DNA from: Clostridia bacterium
Lineage (GTDB): Bacteria > Bacillota_E > RBS10-35 > JAJYVN01
Reading direction: 5' to 3'
Assembly (NCBI GenBank): GCA_027335515.1
Contig: DAHWHT010000291.1
Coordinates: forward strand, 1-16,834
DNA length: 16,834 nucleotides
Part shown: in pieces, positions 1-8,174 of the stretch
Numbering within the stretch: the first letter of the stretch is position 1
Layout of the letters: the number at the start of each line of letters is the position of its first letter
Translations under genes and position numbers: made by a program
Notes under the pieces: model-generated
Told to the model about the DNA's origin: nothing
The model's input: only the letters and a program-made list of their open reading frames with translations
Databases searched by the model: none

Positions 1-8
1 GGGCGCGG

Positions 9-29
9 CTCGGCCATTGTATGGCCGAG
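9..29. terminator. perfect 9-bp hairpin downstream of ftsX
   Basis: CTCGGCCAT (9-17) and ATGGCCGAG (21-29) are a perfect inverted repeat around a 3-base loop. It lies about 48 bases beyond the ftsX stop, so it could end or process the ftsE-ftsX transcript. There is no T-tract on either strand, so factor-independent termination is not assured. The minus-strand ATG inside the right-hand half (17-15) could also be the start of the next gene, but no RBS precedes it. Bases 1-76 contain nothing else that I can support. Confidence 0.35.
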
Positions 30-76
30 ACCGCCGGACTCAGTCTTGCGCAGGCGGCGGGAGAGCGGCGGAGGAC

Positions 77-964
77 TCAAACGTTGAGGTGGCGGCGGAC
101 GGAAATCGCGCTGCCCAGCGCCCCCAGCAGGAGGCCGGACGCCAGCAGGGTCTCCACCAGGTGCGGCAGGAGGTGCGCCGGGGCCAAAAGGGGCAGGAAG
201 GGCACCAGGGCGGCCACGGCGTGGTTGAGCCAGCGATAGCCCCACCAGACGACGGCACCGCTCAACGCGGCGCCCCCGAGCCCGAGGATCGCCCCCTCGA
301 TGAAGAACGGCCAACGGATGAACCCGTTGGTCGCCCCCACCAGCTTCATGATGCCGATCTGCTCGCGCCGGGCGTAGACGGCGACGCGCACCGTGTTGCC
401 GATCACGATGACGGTCGCCAAGGCCAGGGCGGATACCAGGAACAACCCCAGGTAACGCACGGCGCGCGTGAAGTTGGTCAGCTTGTTGACGACCGCCTGC
501 GCGTCGTGGACCGAGGCAACGCCTGGGACCTTCTGCATGGCCCGCACCACCCCGGCGATGCGGATGGTCTTGTCGACATAGACATCCGCGGAGTCCGGCA
601 GGGGGTTGTGGGTCTCCACCTGGCGCAGGAGGGTCTTGTCGCGGCCGAACTCGTTGGCCAACTGGCGCAGGGCCGCGGCCCGGCTCACATACTTCACCCG
701 GGTGACGTGCGGCAGGGCCCGGAGCTGCGCCACGGCCGCCGACGCCTGGGCCGGCGTCGCCTTGGTGGAAAAGTAGGCGACCACCTGGACCTTGGCGTCC
801 ATGACCCGCGTCAGGTGCTGCATGTTGAGGGCGAGCAGGCTGATCACCGCCAACACCAGCAGGGACACCGCGACGGTGCTCATCGCGGCGACGCTGAGCA
901 GGCCGTTGTCCTGGACGCTGCGAACCGCCTCCGCCGTCAGATGGCCGACCGTGCGCAGGCGCAT
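77..964 (-). CDS. ftsX: cell division protein FtsX (ABC-type permease subunit)
   Basis: FtsX is the membrane half of the FtsEX complex, which uses FtsE ATP hydrolysis to switch on peptidoglycan hydrolases at the septum or side wall (known for the family). The 295-residue product has the family layout: a short cytoplasmic N-terminus, TM1 at about 22-46, a large extracellular domain at about 47-168, and three more TM segments at about 172-196, 217-245 and 268-288. The FtsX-typical motif REQIGIMKLVGATNGFIRWPF is seen at about 200-220. I chose the ATG at 964 because AGAGGGGAG lies 5 bases upstream; an in-frame ATG at 994 would add 10 residues but has poorer RBS spacing. It directly follows ftsE. 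Family length (about 295-300) fits. The expected partner hydrolase gene would lie beyond base 1. Confidence 0.95.
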   Translation of the reverse strand: MRLRTVGHLTAEAVRSVQDNGLLSVAAMSTVAVSLLVLAVISLLALNMQHLTRVMDAKVQVVAYFSTKATPAQASAAVAQLRALPHVTRVKYVSRAAALRQLANEFGRDKTLLRQVETHNPLPDSADVYVDKTIRIAGVVRAMQKVPGVASVHDAQAVVNKLTNFTRAVRYLGLFLVSALALATVIVIGNTVRVAVYARREQIGIMKLVGATNGFIRWPFFIEGAILGLGGAALSGAVVWWGYRWLNHAVAALVPFLPLLAPAHLLPHLVETLLASGLLLGALGSAISVRRHLNV

Positions 965-997
965 GGCTGCTCCCCTCTTTCCGCGAATCCGCATCCC

Positions 998-1810
998 TCA
1001 GCCACGACGGGCCCCGCGCCCGGGCCAGACCCGCGCCACCGCGGCCGGTCGGGTGAGGACCTCCAGGGCCAGGTTGCGGCCTGCGCCATCCGCCGTCCCG
1101 TCCTCCAGGGCACGGTAGCTGCCCCGGACCTCGTCGCGCACGATGCGCCCCGCGCCAACCTCCACGACCCGGCGGCGCAGCCGATCCACCATCTCCACGG
1201 AGTGGGTGGCGACCACCACCGTCGTGCCGCGGCAGTTGATCTCATGCAGCAGCGCGGTGATGTCCTGCGCGGTGCGGGGGTCCAGATTGCCGGTCGGTTC
1301 GTCGGCGAGCAGCAGGGCCGGGTTGTTGATGGCCGCCCTGGCCAACGCCGCCCGCTGCTGTTCGCCGCCGGACAGTTCCGCCGGCCGCGCCCGCGCCCGA
1401 TCGCGCAACCCGACGATCTCCAGCCACAACCCGACGCGCCGACGTGCCTCCCGCGGCGACACCTCCGCCACGATCAGCGGGAACGCCATATTCTGGGCGA
1501 CCGTCTTGTCCGGCAAGAGTTTGAAGTCCTGAAACAACACGCCAATCTGGCGGCGCAAGAAGGGGATCTTGCCGGGGCGCATCCGCATCAGGTCATACCC
1601 ATTGACCGAAATCCGGCCGGACGTCGCCCGCTCTTCCCGATACAAAAGCCGCATCAAGGTGGACTTGCCGGCGCCGCTTGGGCCGATCAGAAAAACAAAT
1701 TCGCCCCGTTCGATATCGAGGTTGATGTCCTGGAGGGCCACCGACCGGGGGGGATAGACCTTCGTCACGCCCGCCAGGGTGACGATGATGGGAAACCGCC
1801 CCCTCCGCAC
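998..1810 (-). CDS. ftsE: cell division ATP-binding protein FtsE
   Basis: FtsE is the cytoplasmic ABC ATPase that drives FtsX. All nucleotide-binding motifs are visible: Walker A GPSGAGKST (43-51), Q-loop FQDFKLLPD (93-101), signature LSGGEQQR (146-153), Walker B LLLADEP (166-172) and the switch histidine in ATHS (H203). FQDFKLLP and EPTGNLD are FtsE hallmarks. At 270 residues it is longer than typical FtsE (about 225-230), with a roughly 40-residue Ala/Arg/Gly-rich C-terminal tail. The start is uncertain. The GTG at 1810 has no clear RBS, while a GGAGGGGG stretch lies inside codons 2-4 and would point to codon 8 (ATC ATC), which is also where homologous proteins begin. The stop is 33 bases before the chosen ftsX start, so the two genes form an operon. 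Confidence 0.95.
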   Translation of the reverse strand: MRRGRFPIIVTLAGVTKVYPPRSVALQDINLDIERGEFVFLIGPSGAGKSTLMRLLYREERATSGRISVNGYDLMRMRPGKIPFLRRQIGVLFQDFKLLPDKTVAQNMAFPLIVAEVSPREARRRVGLWLEIVGLRDRARARPAELSGGEQQRAALARAAINNPALLLADEPTGNLDPRTAQDITALLHEINCRGTTVVVATHSVEMVDRLRRRVVEVGAGRIVRDEVRGSYRALEDGTADGAGRNLALEVLTRPAAVARVWPGRGARRG

Positions 1811-1882
1811 AACATCCAGCCACGACGCCCGGTTGCGCGCTTCGACACACCGGGCGCCATCCCTGCCGAAACCGGCCTGGAC

Positions 1883-1935
1883 GGGCCCGGCCGGCGGGGC
1901 GGCGGCGGCGCCTCCGGGCCCATGGCTGTAGCCAT
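1883..1935. repeat. inverted repeats in the csaB-ftsE intergenic region
   Basis: GGGCCCGG (1883-1890) pairs with CCGGGCCC (1914-1921) across a 23-base loop. Immediately beside it ATGGCT (1922-1927) pairs with AGCCAT (1930-1935). They lie just after the csaB stop on the minus strand, before ftsE. They could act as a weak terminator, attenuator or RNA-stability element. No U-tract follows. At this G+C some GC-rich stems arise by chance. Confidence 0.25.
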
Positions 1936-1958
1936 CCTGTGGAGCAGGCCCCCGTCGG

Positions 1959-3041
1959 TCAGCGGCGGCGGCGCAGCAGGCCCACCAGAAGTTCGTCGTT
2001 GCGCCGGGCCAACGCCGCCAGGTCGGCGACGCGCCGGTCCAGCGCGGCGGCGGCGGCGGCCGGTCGGTCGACTTCGGCCAGCAGTCGGGCGGCGATGGCC
2101 TCCGGTGCCGCCGAAAGACCCAGGCTGGCCTCGGGCCGGTCCATGCTGCGCAGGAAGGCGTCCACCTTGGGGTCGTAGCTCAGCCCGACCGTGGGCACGC
2201 GGGCCAGCACCCCCAGGATCAAGGCATGCAGCCGCATGCCCAAGACGGCGCGAAACCCGCCAAACACCGCCGGATACCGCGCCGGCGGCAGCGGCTGCGC
2301 CAGCACCAGCGCCGGGCTTCGCAGCGCCTCGCCAACCTGGGCGCAGACCCGCGCGTCTTCGGGCACCTGCATCGCCACCAGGGCCACCCGGGCATCCAAC
2401 CGGCCGGCCACAAGATCGACGGCGGCCGCCATCCGCCGGATCGCCCCGGCATCCCCGACCGCCCGGGGTGCGACCGCCAGGACGGCTTCGCCGGGACGGA
2501 CGCCCATCGCCGCGAGTTCGGCCGGAACCGTCGCGGGGGACGCCGGCTGGGGCAGCGCCAGCGCCGCATCGGCCGTCACGTGGAGGCCGCGCACCCCGGC
2601 CTGGCGCAGCAGATCGGCGGACTCCGCATCCCGCACCGTGACCACGGAGGCCGCGCGCAGCACCGCGAGCAACCGCCGTGACCAGGCGCTGTGCAGCGGA
2701 CCGATCCCCTGCGCATAGACCATCACCGGCTTGCGCAAGACCAGCGCGGCGGTGATCACCCCGAGGTAGTACGGCACCGTCAGCGGACCGGTGGCGTCCT
2801 GCAGCAGCCCGCCCCCCCCGGAAACGAGGAGGTCGGCCTGGGCCAGGCTGCGCAGGATCGCGGCCGGCGCCCCGCGGGGCACCGCCTCGACCGCGTGTTC
2901 GCGCCGGGTGCGGGCCGGATCGGCCGAGAGCACCACGAGTTCGTGCCCATGCAGCGCGTGGCACAGCGCGCTCAGGATGAGCTCGTCACCGGCGTTGCCA
3001 AAACCGTAGTAGCCGGAGACCACCACCCGAGCCAGGGTCAT
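1959..3041 (-). CDS. csaB: polysaccharide pyruvyl transferase CsaB
   Basis: The product (360 aa) belongs to the polysaccharide pyruvyl transferase family. CsaB adds a pyruvate ketal to secondary cell-wall polysaccharide so that S-layer (SLH-domain) proteins can bind it. The N-terminal GYYGFGNAGDE motif (10-20) and the C-terminal GMRLHALILGVLARVPTVGL region, where families of this kind carry a conserved RLH, are both seen. The start is the ATG at 3041, preceded directly by GGGGGGGA. The open frame continues to 3398, but that upstream part is the antisense of the neighbouring membrane-protein gene. It begins 34 bases after the DUF5693 stop, so the two are co-transcribed. Csa-type genes beside DUF5693 are a common Bacillota arrangement and suggest an S-layered envelope. 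No SLH protein is in the window. Confidence 0.9.
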   Translation of the reverse strand: MTLARVVVSGYYGFGNAGDELILSALCHALHGHELVVLSADPARTRREHAVEAVPRGAPAAILRSLAQADLLVSGGGGLLQDATGPLTVPYYLGVITAALVLRKPVMVYAQGIGPLHSAWSRRLLAVLRAASVVTVRDAESADLLRQAGVRGLHVTADAALALPQPASPATVPAELAAMGVRPGEAVLAVAPRAVGDAGAIRRMAAAVDLVAGRLDARVALVAMQVPEDARVCAQVGEALRSPALVLAQPLPPARYPAVFGGFRAVLGMRLHALILGVLARVPTVGLSYDPKVDAFLRSMDRPEASLGLSAAPEAIAARLLAEVDRPAAAAAALDRRVADLAALARRNDELLVGLLRRRR

Positions 3042-3075
3042 TCCCCCCCACGGTTGCGGCCCTGCGCCAAACCCG

Positions 3076-4953
3076 CTATCCGGTACCGCCCGCCGCGGGT
3101 CGCCGCCGCCCGGAGCGGCCGCCTCGCGCCCGCGCCGCCGCCCACAGCAGACTGCCAAGCGCAAGGCCAACCGCCAAGGCCAACGCCTCCCGGCGCAGGG
3201 CCAAAAGCGGCGGCAACCCCACAAAACCCCGCGCCCACACCGCCAGGCCGGCGGCGACCGCCATCCGCCAGGCAGCGGCGGTTTGGCGGCGGTGTCCCCC
3301 AAGGACCAGCGCCGAAAGCAGCAGCGGCCACCCGGCCACCAGGAGCGCGAACCGGCCCCAGGCACCCACCACCGCGGCGGCGGCCCCCCAGACCGCAAGG
3401 GCGCCCAACAGGGTGGTCAGCGCCAGCACAGCCACCGCCATTCCGCCGCCGACCGGGTCGGCCCCCGCGTCCGTCCGCCGCCGGGGCACCGCGGCCAGCG
3501 CCACCAACGCCGCCAGGATCACCGCCACCCACATGCCGCGCGCCGCAGGCGCCAGGGACATCGCCACAAGCAGGCCGGCGCCCGACCAACCGGCGGCGAC
3601 CAGGGCCACGACCAGGGAACGCCCAGCGGACGCCCCGGCGGCCGGCCAGCGTTCGGCCGCGCGAACCGCCGCCAGACCCGCCCCGCCGGCCAGCGCCAGC
3701 ACCGCAACGCCGTCGGCGAGGCCCGGGCGCGCCACGACCACGACCCCCAGCAGACCGCCCGCCGCCGTCCAATACCAGGGCGAGGGGCGCCCCGGCCACA
3801 GCGTCTCCGCGATGCTCCATCCGATCCCCACCACGGCCAGGGCGGCGAACAGACGCAACCACGGGGCCGGTCGGTCCAGGGGCAGGGCAAGCGGCGGCGA
3901 CCGCCGGTATCCGGACGCCCGCAGCCCAGACGCCACGGCGTGGCTCCAGGAGACCGCAGTGGGCAGGCCCCCGGACCCCACGGCCGCGAGGTCCAGGTAC
4001 ACCCATCCGGCACCGCGCTCCTGCACGGCCGCGACCACGCGCGCCACGGGGGGGCGGCGGGCGCGCATCCAGGCGGCGGGCACACGGTAGACACCGACGG
4101 AGCCGCCCAACCTGCGACGCAGCGCCGCAACGGGGCCGGGCAGAGGGGTCCCCGGGCGACCGGCGGGCACGGACAACGTCCAGCCACTGCCCTGCCAAAC
4201 GCCACCCATCGCCGCGAGCGCGCCCCAGGCGGCCGCGCCACTGCCCGGGCGGGCCGGGGACACCGCCAGGGTGTGCACGGGCGCCGCCGCGGTGGCCAGG
4301 CCGGCAAAGAGGCTGCGGACCCCGCGCGAGCCCATACCGGCTGGCGGCAGTTGGACGACCGGGATGGCCGTCAGCCCGGTCTGATGGGCCAACGCCAGGC
4401 CGGTCGATCCAAAGCCCAGGGGCAACCCGCCGACAACGGCCGGAGACCGGTCGACGCCGATGGCCAGCGTGCCCCCGACCAGACGTTCACGAATCGAACT
4501 GTGCGCCCCCAGGGCGACCTTCAGGCCGTCGACCACAAAACGGGCCAGGTGCGGATGGTGGGCTCCGACCAACAGATACGTCGCGTCCACGGGCAGGCCC
4601 GCGGGCCAGCCGGCCCCCGCGGCGCGGCGGATGTCGCGCCAGCGGCTGCCGGCCAGCAGACTGACGCTGCCCTCTGCCGCCAACCGAGCCGGGGTATCCT
4701 CCGGCAGCCACAACCCGCCGACCCCGGCGGTCCGCAGAGCCTGCGCGACCTGCGCCGGGGTCTTGCCCGACCCGACGGCCAGACGGCGCACGCTTCCCAT
4801 TCCGACCACCAGTTCCACCCGGCGGTCGGCCCACCCCGCTGCCGCTCGGCCGGAAACCGCAAGCAGCGCCGCCAGCAACCCAGCCAGCAGCAGCAGTTGA
4901 CGCAGGCGCCGCAACGCCCCGTCCGCCCGCGGCGGCCGCCGAGGATTACCCAA
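3076..4953 (-). CDS. DUF5693 family multi-pass membrane protein
   Basis: This 625-residue protein has an N-terminal membrane anchor or signal segment (about 15-40), an extracytoplasmic region of about 300 residues, and then a C-terminal half of roughly eight hydrophobic segments (about 355-610). That architecture and its place directly upstream of csaB match the DUF5693 family of Bacillota, whose function is unknown. Its link with cell-wall polysaccharide pyruvylation is by context only. The start is a TTG at 4953 with only a weak G-rich RBS, so it is less certain than the stop. Composition is extreme (Ala, Gly, Val, Arg), as expected for the G+C. It is transcribed divergently from the MutS-like gene across 151 bases in which I found no convincing promoter. 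Confidence 0.8.
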   Translation of the reverse strand: MGNPRRPPRADGALRRLRQLLLLAGLLAALLAVSGRAAAGWADRRVELVVGMGSVRRLAVGSGKTPAQVAQALRTAGVGGLWLPEDTPARLAAEGSVSLLAGSRWRDIRRAAGAGWPAGLPVDATYLLVGAHHPHLARFVVDGLKVALGAHSSIRERLVGGTLAIGVDRSPAVVGGLPLGFGSTGLALAHQTGLTAIPVVQLPPAGMGSRGVRSLFAGLATAAAPVHTLAVSPARPGSGAAAWGALAAMGGVWQGSGWTLSVPAGRPGTPLPGPVAALRRRLGGSVGVYRVPAAWMRARRPPVARVVAAVQERGAGWVYLDLAAVGSGGLPTAVSWSHAVASGLRASGYRRSPPLALPLDRPAPWLRLFAALAVVGIGWSIAETLWPGRPSPWYWTAAGGLLGVVVVARPGLADGVAVLALAGGAGLAAVRAAERWPAAGASAGRSLVVALVAAGWSGAGLLVAMSLAPAARGMWVAVILAALVALAAVPRRRTDAGADPVGGGMAVAVLALTTLLGALAVWGAAAAVVGAWGRFALLVAGWPLLLSALVLGGHRRQTAAAWRMAVAAGLAVWARGFVGLPPLLALRREALALAVGLALGSLLWAAARARGGRSGRRRPAAGGTG

Positions 4954-5104
4954 GCGGCCAAGCCCCAGCCGGCGCGCGCCAGCGCAGCACGGGCCTCAGG
5001 GCCAGCGCGGCACCCCGGCCTTTGATGGCGCCCACTCCCCCCGGCCGCGCCAGCCCTGTGCTGGCAACCGTATCGGACCCAGCATACACCGCGGGGGTGA
5101 CCCG

Positions 5105-6964
5105 ATGGCGCGGTGGGCACCAGGGCGGCAGGAAGACGTCCCGTCCTTCCCAAAGAGCACGGCCGACCCGGACGGGGGTGACGTTGTGCCTGCCTTGCCG
5201 GATCCGTCCCCGCACGCCGACGCAACGCAAGCGGCCGCGACTGCGGCGAACCTCGAACGCTTCAGCCTGCTTTGGCCCGAGGACGCCGGCAGCCGCGCCA
5301 CACAAACCCTCACGCCCACCACCTGCGCCGACCTCGACCTAGACGAGGTCCTGCGGACGATCGCGGGGCGCGACCGCCGCCGCGAGGCGGCGGCACGGGC
5401 GGTGCTCACCGCCACGGGCGCGGACGCGGCGACCATCGCCTACCGGCAGGGCGTCCTGCGCGACCTGCTGGCGCACCCGGAACTGGCCACGCGGCTCTCC
5501 GCCATCCTGCCGCTGCTCGCCGAACTCGGCCAGCCTGCGGAACGCGTCGGCGAAGCGGACGACTGGGGCGTGCTGCCCCTGACTCGGCGCGCCACCGACC
5601 TGGCGTTGTATACGCGGGCGGTCGGCGAGCTGCGGGCCGCGCTGCTGGAGGCGCGGCCACAGGCCCAGGCCCTGCGGCGGCTGGAACGCCTCCTCGCCGC
5701 CGAAACCGACAGCGCCGACTTCCAGGCCGTCATCGGGGAATTGCCCTCCCTCCGTGAGCAGCTGCGCCAGGGGGAGTGCATCACCATCGCGATCAACCTG
5801 ACACCCTCCTGGGAACCCGAATCGGCGGCGATCGTGGGCATCGGCCCGCGCAACAGCGGCAAGGGCACCCTGATCGGACGGCTCTGGCCCGGGGCACCGG
5901 ATCAGACGCGCGGCCTTTCGCCCCTGCGGCGCACCGGGCCGGTGGACGCACTGCGCGGTGACAACGTCCTGTTCCGCGACCTGCGCGCCCTGCTCGAAAC
6001 GACCGCCGGCGCCGCCCTCGCGGCGATCGCGAAGCTGGCGAACCTTGGAACGGCCAAGCTGTGTCATCTGGAATCCGAAATCGCCTTCTATCTCGGAGCC
6101 GCGCACCTGTGCCGCCGGGTGCAGGCCGCAGGCCTGCCCCTGTGCTGGCCTGAGATCGCAGCGGTCGAGGCGCGCGAAACGCACATCGCCGGCGCCTACA
6201 ACCTGGCCCTGGCCCTGCGGCTGCTGCACTCCCCCGACCGGGGCAGGCATCGCTTGGTACCAACCGACGTCGTCTTCGACGGCGAGCGCGGCCGCGTCTG
6301 GATCCTCACCGGACCCAACCGGGGCGGCAAGACCACCTTCCTGAGGGCGGTCGGATTGGCGCACGTGCTGTGCGGTGCGGGGCTGCCGGTTGCCGGCACG
6401 GCGGCCGTGCTCAGCCCGGTCGATCAGGTGCTGACCCACTTTCTCGGGCCGGAAACCGCTGCGGCCGGGGAGGGCCGGCTGGACGAGGAGGCGGAGCGGC
6501 TCGCGGCGGTCTTCACCGCGGCCACACCGCAAAGCCTGATCCTGCTCAACGAAGTGCTGGCCGGCACCAATCAGGTGGAGGCGCTCGCGCTGGCGACCGA
6601 GGCGGTGCAGGGGCTGCGGCTGCTCGGCGCCCGCTGCGTCTACGCCACCCACCTGCACGACCTCGCCCTGGCCGCGGACCGGATCAACGCCGCCGTTGCC
6701 GGGGCGGACAGCCCCGTGGCCAGCCTCGTGGCCGGAGTGCGCCCACCCGGCGTCGCGGACGACGGGCCCGCATACTGGATCGGTGAGGGCCCCCCGCCGG
6801 AGCCCGAACCGGACGACGGGGAGCCGCACGCCACGTTTCGAGTGGCGCCGGGTCCGCCGCAGGGCCGCAGCTTCGCCTCCGCCATCGCGCGGGCCCACGG
6901 GATCACCTTCGCACAGATCCGTGCCACCCTGCGCGCCCGCGGGATGGGCGACGGCTCCCCCTGA
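5105..6964 (+). CDS. MutS-domain (domain V) DNA-repair-like ATPase
   Basis: The 619-residue protein ends in a MutS-type ATPase: Walker A GPNRGGKTTFLRA at about 402-414, Walker B region SLILLNEVLAGTN at about 476-488, and ATHLHDLA further on. The N-terminal half is helical and resembles the lever/clamp region; there is no mismatch-binding domain I with a Phe-x-Glu motif and no C-terminal Smr domain. It is therefore a MutS-like protein of uncertain role rather than MutS1 or MutS2. Walker B reads NE where canonical MutS has DE; as far as I recall this is usual in this subgroup. The start is the ATG at 5105, preceded by GGGGGTGA at about 4 bases; the first 45 or so residues look unconserved. The stop is 17 bases from the stop of the convergent metF. 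Confidence 0.8.
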   Translation: MARWAPGRQEDVPSFPKSTADPDGGDVVPALPDPSPHADATQAAATAANLERFSLLWPEDAGSRATQTLTPTTCADLDLDEVLRTIAGRDRRREAAARAVLTATGADAATIAYRQGVLRDLLAHPELATRLSAILPLLAELGQPAERVGEADDWGVLPLTRRATDLALYTRAVGELRAALLEARPQAQALRRLERLLAAETDSADFQAVIGELPSLREQLRQGECITIAINLTPSWEPESAAIVGIGPRNSGKGTLIGRLWPGAPDQTRGLSPLRRTGPVDALRGDNVLFRDLRALLETTAGAALAAIAKLANLGTAKLCHLESEIAFYLGAAHLCRRVQAAGLPLCWPEIAAVEARETHIAGAYNLALALRLLHSPDRGRHRLVPTDVVFDGERGRVWILTGPNRGGKTTFLRAVGLAHVLCGAGLPVAGTAAVLSPVDQVLTHFLGPETAAAGEGRLDEEAERLAAVFTAATPQSLILLNEVLAGTNQVEALALATEAVQGLRLLGARCVYATHLHDLALAADRINAAVAGADSPVASLVAGVRPPGVADDGPAYWIGEGPPPEPEPDDGEPHATFRVAPGPPQGRSFASAIARAHGITFAQIRATLRARGMGDGSP

Positions 6965-6981
6965 GGCGGAGGGCGCGTCTC

Positions 6982-7875
6982 TCAGCGTCGCGGACGCCAG
7001 GGGTCCAGGGCTTGCGCCACCGCGCGCACGGCCCGCGCGCTTCCCATGGGAAACAGGTGGATTCCGGCCACCTCCGGACCAAGGGCCTGCGCCGTTTCCA
7101 CCAGCACCTGCAGCCCGGTCTCCGGGCCCCCGGCCTCCAGGCGGCGGACCACGCCTTCGGGCACCTCCATCCCGGGGATCGAGGAAAAGTGCCGGGCGCG
7201 CTCCGCATCGCGCAGGGGCAAAAGACCGTAGAGCACCGGGATGCCCAGCGGCCGGCGCGCCTCTTCGAAACGCAGCACGCGCTCGACGTCGAACACCGGC
7301 TGCGTCTGGCAAAACCGCGCCCCGGCCTGCACGCGCTGGGCCAACTTGTCGATTTCGCGCGAGACATCCGCCGCCCCGGGGTTGGCGGCGCAGCCGATGG
7401 TCAGCGCGGTGCCACCCTCCAGCGGCCGGCCGCTCAGGGTGTGGCCGGCGTTGAGCGCGGCGACCAGGCGGATCAGGCCCAGGGTGTCCACGTCCCCCAC
7501 CGCCTTGGCCTCCGGCTCGTCTCCGCGACCGGGGGGATCCCCGGTCATCGCCAGGATGGCGCGCAGGCCGAACGCGGCGGCACCGAGCAGGTCGGCCTGC
7601 ACGGCGATGCGGTTGCGGTCGCGCGTCGTCAGATGCGCGATCACTTCGAGGCCCGTGCGCCCGCGAATGGCCGCCGCGGCCGCCAACCCCGCCATGCGCA
7701 CGCGCGCCAGCGAACCATCCGTGACGTTCACGGCGTCCACATGCGGCGCGAAGCGCTCCGCGCGCTCCAGCAGCGGCGCCAGATCCGCCGAGGTCGGCGG
7801 ATCGATCTCGGCCGTCAGGACCAGCCCCGGTAGCTCGAGGCACTCCGCCAGCGACGGACGCGACGCAACCTCCAC
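6982..7875 (-). CDS. metF: methylenetetrahydrofolate reductase
   Basis: MetF reduces 5,10-methylene-THF to 5-methyl-THF with FAD, supplying methyl groups for methionine synthesis or linking to acetogenic C1 metabolism. From the GTG at 7875 the product has 297 residues, the normal single-domain length. TAEIDPP (21-27) contains the conserved active-site Glu, and VNVTDGS, AHLTTRD, ILAMTGDPP (folate/FAD loop) and FCQTQPVFD follow in the family order. An in-frame GTG at 8055 would add 60 residues, but these are unlike the family, and that region overlaps the tail of a pseudogene fragment. The chosen GTG has a GGGGGGG run about 9 bases upstream. No fused homocysteine methyltransferase domain is present and no MetV partner is in the window. 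Confidence 0.93.
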   Translation of the reverse strand: MEVASRPSLAECLELPGLVLTAEIDPPTSADLAPLLERAERFAPHVDAVNVTDGSLARVRMAGLAAAAAIRGRTGLEVIAHLTTRDRNRIAVQADLLGAAAFGLRAILAMTGDPPGRGDEPEAKAVGDVDTLGLIRLVAALNAGHTLSGRPLEGGTALTIGCAANPGAADVSREIDKLAQRVQAGARFCQTQPVFDVERVLRFEEARRPLGIPVLYGLLPLRDAERARHFSSIPGMEVPEGVVRRLEAGGPETGLQVLVETAQALGPEVAGIHLFPMGSARAVRAVAQALDPWRPRR

Positions 7876-8042
7876 TATGGCGAACCCCCCCGAAAACCGT
7901 TGCGGGCCGATTCGCCGCCCAGCGCGCGACCGCCTGCAGCCGGAAGCGGGGGCGCCGGCCGCGCCGCAGGCGGTCGGGGTATCGGACGACAGGGCAAACC
8001 CATCCGCTCGCCCCTCGCGCGCGGCGAGCAGCTTCAGGTCCC

Positions 8043-8174
8043 TCAGTTGATCCACGGCCGTGCGACATAGGGCGCGCGCCGATCACCGCAGGCCAGTTCG
8101 TCGCGAACCGGGATGAGTGACGCCAGCCATTCTTCGCCATCGCCATCCCAATCGCAACCTTCGTCCTCCGTCAC
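8043..8174 (-). pseudogene. fragment (middle part) of an uncharacterised protein gene, downstream flank of island
   Basis: Reading from the GTG at 8174 (its GTGA overlaps the stop of the preceding gene) gives 43 residues, including EDEGCDWDGDGEEWLASL and then IPVRDELACGDRRAPYVARP. From memory this matches the middle of an uncharacterised bacterial family (pattern SEDEDG.WE..GEGWLA.L.PLR.EL..GDLRALYLAWL), with a degraded end. The same family has a WGDFKGDP...YFDA.LY.ANWGT N-terminal block, which is present at 12649-12834 on the same strand. I therefore read this as the downstream half of a gene broken by the island. Alternatively it is a tiny real gene translationally coupled to the operon. 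The family match is recollection, not a search. Confidence 0.5.

Noticed and set aside
17..2641. 874-residue plus-strand open frame
   Set aside because: It is antisense to ftsX, ftsE and part of csaB, which carry full family motifs on the minus strand. Its translation is low-complexity Arg/Pro/Gly, typical of shadow frames in very high G+C DNA.
2691..5025. Long plus-strand frames opposite csaB and DUF5693
   Set aside because: They are Pro/Arg-rich antisense shadows with no domain; the minus-strand products are clear family members.
5840..5875. A second P-loop (GPRNSGKGT) in the MutS-like protein
   Set aside because: It resembles GxxxxGK but lies in the helical lever region before the real Walker A at about residue 402, with no Walker B partner. 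It is probably a chance match.
7876..8055. 60-residue N-terminal extension of MetF from the GTG at 8055
   Set aside because: The extension has no family similarity, no RBS, and overlaps the tail of the broken-gene fragment. The GTG at 7875 yields normal MetF length.
5339..8146. 935-residue minus-strand open frame
   Set aside because: It is antisense to the MutS-like gene and out of frame with metF, has no recognisable motif, and its composition is that of a shadow.
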